A stretch of DNA of 5,335 nucleotides from positions 1 through 5,335 of the forward strand of contig CADCWB010000018.1 in NCBI GenBank assembly GCA_902806295.1, read 5' to 3'. The notes below the pieces were generated by a model, which did not search any database, was not told the DNA's origin, and saw nothing but the letters and a program-made list of their open reading frames with translations. The translations under genes were made by a program, and so were the position numbers. This stretch comes from an uncultured Sphingomonas sp. (GTDB lineage Bacteria > Pseudomonadota > Alphaproteobacteria > Sphingomonadales > Sphingomonadaceae). This document shows, piece after piece, positions 1 to 4,660 of this stretch (position 1 is the stretch's first letter; each line of letters starts with the position of its first letter).

Positions 1-152
1 ATGACCAAATTGAACGGGTCGGTCAGGCCGCCCTCGAGCAATCCGCGGCGCATTTCGATGATCGGATCGAACTTGCTGAACAGGTCGGGTGCGGTGCCCC
101 CGGGCGCAGGTCTACCCGCATCGGCCGTAATGGCGAGGCCCGGATCGGTCAC
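1..152 (-). CDS. spt: Serine palmitoyltransferase, N-terminal fragment (runs off left edge)
   Basis: Serine palmitoyltransferase is a PLP-dependent alpha-oxoamine synthase that condenses L-serine with a fatty acyl thioester to give 3-ketodihydrosphingosine, the first step of sphingolipid synthesis. Only the first 50 codons are present. The reverse-strand frame reads a variable, proline- and glycine-rich leader of about 22 residues, then DLFSKFDPIIEMRRGLLEGG (residues 23-42) and LTDPFNLV (43-50). From memory this matches the start of the soluble homodimeric sphingomonad enzymes, which have LxxKFD..I..R..LL..G..DPF at this point. The PLP lysine and the rest of the fold lie outside the window. 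The start is a GTG (152-150) overlapping the TGA of the upstream acyl carrier protein gene and preceded by AGGAG with a 6-base spacer, so the two are translationally coupled. Another alpha-oxoamine synthase (5-aminolevulinate synthase, KBL, BioF) is possible, but the leader and the ACP partner favour serine palmitoyltransferase. Confidence 0.85.
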   Translation of the reverse strand, partial: MTDPGLAITADAGRPAPGGTAPDLFSKFDPIIEMRRGLLEGGLTDPFNLV

Positions 153-397
153 GCGTCGCTCCTGAGCTCGGCCACCGCATCGACCAGCTGTCCGACGGTC
201 TCGATCTCCGCCGCCCGGTTCATGGTGATGATGATGTCGAACTCATCTTCCACCGCGGCAACGAAATCCATCACTGTCAGGCTGTCCCATTCGAGATCCT
301 GGGCGAAGCGCGTTTCCTCGGACACGGCGATGCCCTTCTTGTTGAACTCTTCGATCAGGCGGAGGATGGTTTGCAGCCGTTCGTCGCGGTCGGTCAT
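149..397 (-). CDS. Sphingolipid-associated acyl carrier protein
   Basis: This is an 82-residue acidic acyl carrier protein. It would carry an acyl chain on a 4'-phosphopantetheine arm in the cytoplasm, most likely delivering it to the serine palmitoyltransferase encoded immediately downstream. The attachment motif is D38-S39-L40 with Ser39 as the modified residue. It is preceded by DLEW, with Trp37 where typical fatty-acid ACPs have a small residue or methionine, and followed by the helix TVMDFVAAVEDEFD (41-54). The length is normal for a free-standing ACP. An upstream in-frame ATG would add 12 residues (start at 433). The ATG at 397 is preferred because AGGGA sits 7 bases before it and the protein then begins like a normal ACP (MTDRDERLQTIL). 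The stop TGA overlaps the GTG of the downstream gene by 4 bases. A linked, unusual ACP next to serine palmitoyltransferase is established for Sphingomonas wittichii, and a dedicated ACP (AcpR) is part of the Caulobacter sphingolipid cluster. Its role here is inferred from that. Confidence 0.9.
   Translation of the reverse strand: MTDRDERLQTILRLIEEFNKKGIAVSEETRFAQDLEWDSLTVMDFVAAVEDEFDIIITMNRAAEIETVGQLVDAVAELRSDA
159..163 (-). promoter_or_regulatory. Ribosome binding site of the serine palmitoyltransferase gene
   Basis: On the minus strand AGGAG lies 6 bases before the GTG start at 152. It is inside the last codons of the acyl carrier protein gene. It supports the GTG as the true start and suggests translational coupling. 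Confidence 0.75.
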
Positions 398-404
398 GGT
401 GCGG

Positions 405-409
405 TCCCT
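405..409 (-). promoter_or_regulatory. Ribosome binding site of the acyl carrier protein gene
   Basis: On the minus strand AGGGA is followed by a 7-base spacer and the ATG at 397. This decides the start in favour of 397 over the in-frame ATG at 433. Confidence 0.65.
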
Positions 410-494
410 AGTGGTCGCGGCGGGCTGTGACAACGCAAAGGGGCGAAAAGCGGGCAGGATTGGCGCGGCCCCGACTTCCGCTAAGAAGGCGATG

Positions 495-878
495 ATGACC
501 GACCTGCCGCCCTACGCCGACTTGCTCCAACTTCGTGCGCAGGAGCGGGACGATGGGTCGGTGCAGTTCGTCATGCCTTGGCATGACGATGTGATGGGCC
601 GGCCGCAGTTCTTGCACGGCGGCGCGATCGCCGGGCTGTTGGAGTTTGCGGCTTACGAGACCTTGCGTCGCGCCGTGCGCGGTGAGCGCACCACCATGAA
701 ACCGATCACCGTAACGGTGAATTACATGCTCGGCGGGCGCGATCTGGAGACCTATGCCGACGCCGTCGTGGAGCGGCTTGGCCGCAGCCTCGCCAACGTC
801 GAGGCGTTCGCCTGGCAGCAGGATCGGGGGCGTCCAATCGCCAGCGCGCGGATCAACTTCCTGCTCGACCGGGCATGA
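495..878 (+). CDS. PaaI-family hotdog-fold thioesterase
   Basis: This is a 127-residue single-domain protein of the PaaI/acyl-CoA thioesterase type, expected to hydrolyse acyl-CoA or aryl-CoA thioesters in the cytoplasm as a homo-oligomer. The hallmark is the hotdog-helix segment FLHGGAIAGLLEFAAYETL: the HGG motif is at 41-43, and Glu50 stands where PaaI enzymes carry their catalytic acidic residue. A conserved ITVTVNYM strand (71-78) and an alternating beta C-terminus (VVERLGRSLANVEAFAW, then ASARINFLL) complete the fold. The frame is open far upstream, but that part is antisense to the ACP gene. The ATG at 495 is preferred because AAGG (486-489) lies 5 bases before it; the ATG at 492 would leave only 2. 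The gene is divergent from the ACP/serine palmitoyltransferase pair (97 bases between starts) and convergent with the ACAD operon. Its substrate is unknown, and a link to the sphingolipid genes is only positional. Confidence 0.85.
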   Translation: MTDLPPYADLLQLRAQERDDGSVQFVMPWHDDVMGRPQFLHGGAIAGLLEFAAYETLRRAVRGERTTMKPITVTVNYMLGGRDLETYADAVVERLGRSLANVEAFAWQQDRGRPIASARINFLLDRA

Positions 879-880
879 TG

Positions 881-959
881 TGCTCCTGCGCAGGCAGGAG
901 CCCAGTTCTTTTTCCCGGCGCGGCCAAAAGGTACTAGGCTCCTGCCTGCGCAGGAGTGC
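881..959. repeat. REPIN-like inverted repeat between convergent genes; possible bidirectional terminator
   Basis: Two perfectly complementary 20-base arms lie at 883-902 and 937-956, separated by 34 bases (903-936). Further G-T pairs and one G-C pair extend the stem to about 880/959. Each arm can also fold alone: CTCCTG (883-888) faces CAGGAG (895-900) around a 6-base loop, and the same two hexamers occur at 939-944 and 951-956. Both arms contain the perfect palindrome CCTGCGCAGG (885-894 and 945-954). Two self-complementary elements in inverted orientation, about 75 bp in all, is the architecture of REP doublets (REPINs/BIMEs). The element fills the gap between the thioesterase stop (878) and the stop of the convergent ACAD (959). 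A stem of this strength could end transcription from both sides, but no clear U-tract follows either arm. Confidence 0.8.
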
Positions 960-2089
960 TAATAACCGGAGAGCTCCGCGACCTTGCCGGCGTGATAGCG
1001 CCAGTCGCCGAACAGCCGCCCGAGCACGGCTTCGCGCTTCATGTACAGCCCGATATCATGCTCGTCGGTCATGCCGATGCCACCATGCATTTGCACACCC
1101 TCTTGCACGGCGAGTTGCGCCGAGCGGTTGGCCTTTGCCTTTGCCACATGGACCATCAGCTCGGCCCGCCCGCTGCCAGAGTCGAGCAATTCGGCCGCCT
1201 TGTAGGTCGCCGCCCGGGCAATCTCGATCTCGCCGTACAGGTGCGCGGCACGGTGCTGCAGCACCTGGAACTCGCCGATCAGCTTGCCGAACTGCTTGCG
1301 CGCCTTCAGGTAGTCGATCGTCATCTCGGTCGCGCCCGTCGCCAAGCCGACCAGCTCCGCTGCAGCGCCCGTCCGTCCCGCCGCGAGCGCGCGCGAGATC
1401 GGCGTCCAGCCGCCATCGATTTCACCTACCACCGCGTCGGCATCGACCGCGACGTTGCTGAGGGTCAGCCGTGCTGCCTTGCTGGCATCGGCCAAGGTGA
1501 CGTTCTCGACGTCCAGCCCGGCAGCGTTGCGCTCCACCGCGAACAAGGTGAGACCCTTGCGCTCGCTGGCAGAGCCACCGGTCCGCGCCGCGATCAGGAT
1601 CACGTCGGCCGAGGCCCCATGCACCACGAACTGCTTCGTGCCCGAGAGGGTGAAGCCGTTGCCCGACCGGCTCGCCTGAAGCGTTGTCCGCTCGGGCGCG
1701 TGGCTCCTGCCCTCGTCGACTGCGAGCGCCGCGACCGTGTCGCCCGACAGGATGCCGGGGAACCAGCGGTCGCCCTGAGCCGAGCCTTCGAGCGCCTTGG
1801 CGGCGGCGAGCGCGGTGGTCAGAAAGGGCGAAGGCGTCAGGTTGCGCCCGACCTCCTCCAGCACCAGTACCGCCTCGGTCGTACCGAGCCCAAGCCCGCC
1901 CTTGTCCTCCGGGATGGCAATGCCCGTCAGGCCCAACTCGGCAAACTGCTTCCACAGCCCGTGCCCGAACCAATCTTTGCAGCCGCTATCGCGCCAGTGG
2001 CGCAGCTGCTGCTTGATCGTGCCTTCCTCCGCCAGGAAGGACTTGGCCATGTCTTGCAGCTGTTTCTGATCGTCGGTGAGCAGGGTCAC
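959..2089 (-). CDS. Acyl-CoA dehydrogenase, small subunit lacking the catalytic glutamate
   Basis: This is a 376-residue acyl-CoA dehydrogenase-fold protein, normal length for the family. The N-terminal helical domain includes ELGLTGIAIPEDKGGLGLG (51-69). The middle beta-domain contains GFTLSGTKQFVVHGASAD (145-162), and the C-terminal helical domain has YLKARKQFGKLIGEFQVLQH (260-279) and MHGGIGMT (334-341). In medium-chain ACADs the catalytic base is the Glu of the EGT motif near the C-terminus; the equivalent segment here reads RLFGDW (358-363), with glycine in that position. The alternative helix-G glutamate of isovaleryl-CoA dehydrogenase also appears to be missing (ALAAGR, 234-239). The protein is therefore probably the non-catalytic partner of the ACAD encoded just upstream. 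The start is a GTG one base after the upstream TGA, with GGAG (2099-2096) 6 bases before it. The stop is TAG. The pair resembles the FadE28/FadE29-type steroid side-chain enzymes, but the substrate is not determinable. Confidence 0.9.
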   Translation of the reverse strand: MTLLTDDQKQLQDMAKSFLAEEGTIKQQLRHWRDSGCKDWFGHGLWKQFAELGLTGIAIPEDKGGLGLGTTEAVLVLEEVGRNLTPSPFLTTALAAAKALEGSAQGDRWFPGILSGDTVAALAVDEGRSHAPERTTLQASRSGNGFTLSGTKQFVVHGASADVILIAARTGGSASERKGLTLFAVERNAAGLDVENVTLADASKAARLTLSNVAVDADAVVGEIDGGWTPISRALAAGRTGAAAELVGLATGATEMTIDYLKARKQFGKLIGEFQVLQHRAAHLYGEIEIARAATYKAAELLDSGSGRAELMVHVAKAKANRSAQLAVQEGVQMHGGIGMTDEHDIGLYMKREAVLGRLFGDWRYHAGKVAELSGY

Positions 2090-2090
2090 G

Positions 2091-3245
2091 TCAGGCTCCG
2101 GGAAGTCGAAGAATATGCTTGGCGACGATGCCGAGCTGGATCTCGCTGGTGCCGCCCTCGATCGAGTTGGCCTTGGTGCGCAGCCACTCGCGCGCCGGCT
2201 TGCCGCCGCGGGTGCGCTCGCTGTCCCATTCCAGCGTGTCGGAGCCGCCCGCCGCCATCATCAGCTCGTGGCGGCGCTTGTTCAGTTCGGTCCCGGCGTA
2301 TTTCATCATGCTGGGCATGGCCGGGTGGGCCTCGCCGGCCTTGAGCTGATCGAGAAAATGCTCGCTCATCGCGGCAAAGGCCAGTGCGTCGACATCGAAC
2401 GCCGCCACCTCGGCCCGAAGCAGCGGATCGTCGATCGGCCCGACGCTCTTGCCGAGCAGGGCCGAACCGCCGCCCAGCCCCATGCCGCTGATCATCTCGC
2501 GCTCGTGACCGAGCAGATATTTGGCGACGTCCCAACCCTTGTTCAGCTCGCCCACCAGCTGATCCTTGGGCACTTTCACATTATCGAAAAACGTCTCGCA
2601 GAACGGCGAATAGCCGCTGATCAGCAGGATCGGCTTGGCCGACACGCCCTCCGACGCCATGTCGAACAGGACAAAGCTGATCCCGCCATGCTTCGACTCG
2701 GTCGAGGTCCGCACCAGGCAGAAGATCCAGTCGGCCTGATCGGCGTAGCTGGTCCATACCTTCTGGCCGTTCACGATCCAGTGATCGCCCGCGTCTTCGG
2801 CCTTGGTCTGCAAGCCAGCGAGGTCCGACCCCGCGCCGGGCTCCGAATAGCCCTGGCACCAACGGATCTCACCGCGGGCGATCTCGGTCAGGAAGCGTTT
2901 CTTCTGCTCTTCCGTGCCATACTTCAGCAGCGCGGGCCCGAGCATGGAGATGCCGAAGCTGGTTAGTGCCGGACGCGCGCCGATCGCCCGCAATTCTTCC
3001 TTAAGAACCTTGGCTTCCGCCGGGGACAGCCCCCCGCCGCCATATTCAGTGGGCCAGTCCGGCACGGTCCAGCCCCGCTCCGCCATCACCCCCAGCCAGC
3101 GCTGCTGCGCGTCGGACTGGAAGCGGAAGTTGCGTCCGCCCCAGCAGGCATCGTCCTCCGATTTCATGGGTTGGCGCATCTCGGGCGGGCAGTTGGCCTC
3201 CAGCCAGGCGCGCGTGTCCGCGCGGAATTGGTCCAGCTCAGCCAT
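2091..3245 (-). CDS. Acyl-CoA dehydrogenase, large (probably catalytic) subunit
   Basis: This 384-residue acyl-CoA dehydrogenase is expected to use FAD to introduce the alpha,beta double bond into an acyl-CoA and to pass electrons to electron-transfer flavoprotein. The N-terminal helical domain includes GWTVPDWPTEYGGGGLS (58-74). The FAD/substrate-binding signature WCQGYSEPGAGSDL is at 129-142, followed by WIVNGQKVWTS (156-166). The C-terminal domain ends with SIEGGTSEIQLGIVAKHIL (361-379). Aligning GGTSEIQ with the EGTSQIQ of medium-chain ACADs puts Gly364 at the usual catalytic Glu. Glu248 in GHERE (246-250) is the better candidate base, as in isovaleryl-CoA and long-chain ACADs and the ChsE4 class. 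The start at 3245 is chosen because AGGGAG lies 9 bases upstream; the in-frame ATG at 3266 would lie before that site. It is first in an operon with the small ACAD subunit (1-base gap) and divergent from the broken ACAD at 3313. Confidence 0.92.
   Translation of the reverse strand: MAELDQFRADTRAWLEANCPPEMRQPMKSEDDACWGGRNFRFQSDAQQRWLGVMAERGWTVPDWPTEYGGGGLSPAEAKVLKEELRAIGARPALTSFGISMLGPALLKYGTEEQKKRFLTEIARGEIRWCQGYSEPGAGSDLAGLQTKAEDAGDHWIVNGQKVWTSYADQADWIFCLVRTSTESKHGGISFVLFDMASEGVSAKPILLISGYSPFCETFFDNVKVPKDQLVGELNKGWDVAKYLLGHEREMISGMGLGGGSALLGKSVGPIDDPLLRAEVAAFDVDALAFAAMSEHFLDQLKAGEAHPAMPSMMKYAGTELNKRRHELMMAAGGSDTLEWDSERTRGGKPAREWLRTKANSIEGGTSEIQLGIVAKHILRLPGA
2096..2099 (-). promoter_or_regulatory. 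Ribosome binding site of the small ACAD subunit
   Basis: On the minus strand GGAG sits 6 bases before the GTG at 2089, inside the final codons of the upstream ACAD gene. It supports a GTG start directly after the preceding stop and hence translational coupling of the two subunits. Confidence 0.65.
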
Positions 3246-3254
3246 CGGACTTGT

Positions 3255-3260
3255 CTCCCT
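3255..3260 (-). promoter_or_regulatory. Ribosome binding site of the large ACAD subunit
   Basis: On the minus strand AGGGAG lies 9 bases before the ATG at 3245. It rules against the in-frame ATG at 3266, which would start before it. Confidence 0.65.
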
Positions 3261-3299
3261 CTGCAACGCGTCCTAGCGCATTTCCACGCTGCGAAAAGT

Positions 3300-3304
3300 A
3301 GGAG
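3300..3304 (+). promoter_or_regulatory. Ribosome binding site of the broken ACAD gene
   Basis: AGGAG lies 8 bases before the ATG at 3313. It favours 3313 over the in-frame GTG at 3304, which overlaps it. The translation start signal is intact although the gene is interrupted. Confidence 0.7.
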
Positions 3305-3312
3305 TGAGCCCG

Positions 3313-4569
3313 ATGGACTTCGACCTGACCGAAAGACAAGCTCACTTTCGCGATCGGGTGCGGGCCTTCATCGACAGCCAAGTCCGGCCCCGGCAACAGG
3401 ACTATTACCGTGAGATCGGCGAGGGCGACCGCTGGCAGCCGCTGCCGCTGATCGAAAGCCTGAAGCCGGTCGCTCGGCAGGCGGGCTTGTGGAACCTGTT
3501 CATGCCACCCGGCGGTGCGCTGCAGCATGTCGACGAGAGCTTTCCGTTCGAAGGCGAGCAGCTGACCAACCTCGAATATGCGCTCTGCGCCGAGGAGATG
3601 GGCCGGATCGGCTGGTCGTCCGAGGTATTCAACTGCTCCGCGCCCGACACCGGCAATATGTAAGTGCTGCATCGCTACGGCACCCGCGCCCAGAAGGACC
3701 AATGGCTCGCGCCGCTGATGCGCGGTGAGATCCGCTCCGCCTTTCTGATGACCGAGCCGGGCGTCGCCTCGTCCGACGCGACCAACATCCAGTGCCGGAT
3801 CGAGCGTGAGGGCGACGAGTACGTCATCAACGGCAAGAAATGGTGGTCCTCGGGGGCCGGCGATCCGCGCTGCAAGGTCGCAATCCTGATGGGCAAGACC
3901 GACATGGAGGCCCGCAAGCACCAGCAGCAATCCATGATCCTGATGCCGTTGGATACGGCCGGGGTGACCGTTGAGCGGGCGCTGACCGTCTACGGCTATG
4001 ACGATGCGCCGCATGGCCATATGGAGATCCGGCTGGAGAACGTCCGCGTCCCGGCCGACAAACTCCTGCTCGGTGAGGGCCGAGGTTTCGAGATTGCGCA
4101 AGGGCGGCTCGGGCCGGGCCGGATCCACCATTGCATGCGGACCATCGGCGCCGCTGAGGAAGCGCTCGAACAGATGGTCAAGCGGCTGCAAAGCCGGGTG
4201 GCCTTCGGCAAGCGGCTGTCCGAGCACAGCATCTGGGAACAGCGCGTGGCCGAAGCCCGCATCGAGATCGACTGATCGCGATTGCTATGTCTCAAGGCCG
4301 CCGACCTGATGGACAAGGCCGGCAACAAGGCCGCCAAGGCCGAGATCGCGATGATCAAGGTCAAGGCGCCCAACATGGCGCTCAAGACCATCGACGATGC
4401 CATCCAGGCACATGGCGGCGCGGGCGTCAGCCAGGACACGCCGCTGGCCTCCAGCTGGGCCGGCATCCGCACGCTGCGCCTCGCCGACGGCCCGGACGAG
4501 GTGCACAACCGGGCGATCGCGATGATCGAGTTTGGCAAGCACGCGATCCTCGATCCGCAGGTGCCTTGA
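3313..4569 (+). pseudogene. ACAD10/11-like acyl-CoA dehydrogenase with two in-frame stop codons
   Basis: One continuous frame encodes a full-length (418-codon) acyl-CoA dehydrogenase of the bacterial ACAD10/11-like group, interrupted by TAA at 3661-3663 (codon 117) and TGA at 4273-4275 (codon 321). There is no frameshift and no obvious deletion. Homology continues across both stops. Before the first is CSAPDTGNM and after it VLHRYGTRAQKDQWL, where relatives read GNMEVL, so a single GAA-to-TAA change explains it. Before the second is ARIEID and after it SRLLCLKAADLMDKAGNKAA, where a CGA-to-TGA change is one simple origin. Conserved elements survive: FLMTEPGVASSDATNI (144-159), VINGKKWWSSGAGDP (171-185), RVAFGKRLSEHSIWEQRVAE (295-314), QAHGGAGVSQDTPLA (365-379) and LRLADGPDEVH (388-398), the last lying where other ACADs carry EGT. 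TGA and TAG end intact neighbouring genes, so those two are ordinary stops here. The first fragment (116 residues) covers roughly the N-terminal helical domain; the second stop falls inside the C-terminal domain, so no fragment is a complete enzyme. Recent pseudogenization is the simplest reading. Confidence 0.88.
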
Positions 4570-4571
4570 AT

Positions 4572-4651
4572 GTCATCCCGGCGCAGGCAGGGATCCCGTT
4601 CCACCTGCGGCACGCTAATGGCCAGAGATCCCGGCCTTTTGCCGGAATGAC
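4572..4651. repeat. REP-type inverted repeat abutting the SDR ribosome binding site
   Basis: Two imperfect inverted arms lie at 4572-4595 (GTCATCCCGGC then GGGATC) and 4627-4651 (GATCCCGGC then GCCGGAATGAC), with about 31 bases between them. The outer 11 bases differ by one substitution and the inner GGGATC/GATCCC match perfectly. Each arm can fold on its own: CCGGC faces GCCGG at 4631-4645, and ATCCC faces GGGAT at 4575-4594. GTCATCCCGGC...GCCGGGATC elements are, from general knowledge, common intergenic repeats in alphaproteobacterial genomes. This one fills most of the 91-base gap after the broken ACAD and ends at the base before the GGAGG of the SDR gene. It could act as an attenuator or mRNA stabiliser between the two genes. 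Confidence 0.75.
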
Positions 4652-4656
4652 GGAGG
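4652..4656 (+). promoter_or_regulatory. Ribosome binding site of the SDR gene
   Basis: GGAGG lies 4 bases before the ATG at 4661 and directly follows the right arm of the inverted repeat. Folding of the repeat would place a stem immediately upstream of this site without covering it. Confidence 0.7.
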
Positions 4657-4660
4657 AAAG

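Larger units (their letters stand above)
3246..3312. promoter_or_regulatory. Divergent intergenic region, probably holding two promoters
   Basis: These 67 bases separate two outward-facing ACAD transcription units, so both promoters and any shared operator must lie here or inside the 5' ends of the genes. I see no convincing -35/-10 pair and no strong dyad. The best symmetry is only AGCG (3275-3278) facing CGCT (3287-3290). The assignment rests on gene orientation alone. Confidence 0.4.

Noticed and set aside
405..436. A -35/-10-like pair (TTGTCA, 17 bases, TAGGGA) upstream of the ACP on the minus strand
   Set aside because: The would-be -10 coincides with the ribosome binding site and lies only a few bases from the ATG, so a normal leader could not fit.
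222..494. A 5' extension of the thioesterase frame starting at 222
   Set aside because: The extension is antisense to the ACP gene, low-complexity and serine/arginine-rich, and lies before the plausible ribosome binding site at 486-489. The PaaI fold begins at 495.
881..959. A short CRISPR array or IS terminal inverted repeats
   Set aside because: There are only two copies, in inverted not direct orientation, with a 34-base centre holding no gene. No direct target-site duplication or transposase is visible.
956..2344. A 462-codon open frame on the plus strand, antisense to both ACAD genes
   Set aside because: It is arginine-, alanine- and proline-rich with no recognisable domain. Long antisense frames are expected opposite GC-rich genes with strong third-position bias, and the minus strand there encodes two clear ACADs.
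3238..4227. A 329-codon minus-strand frame opposite the broken ACAD
   Set aside because: Composition is that of a shadow frame. The plus strand shows ACAD motifs in one continuous frame throughout, so the coding strand is clear despite the stops.
3313..4569. Stop-codon reassignment or selenocysteine at the TGA of the broken ACAD
   Set aside because: TGA is the normal terminator of the ACP, thioesterase and large ACAD genes here. The first interruption is TAA. ACADs are not selenoproteins and no SECIS-like hairpin is evident after the TGA.
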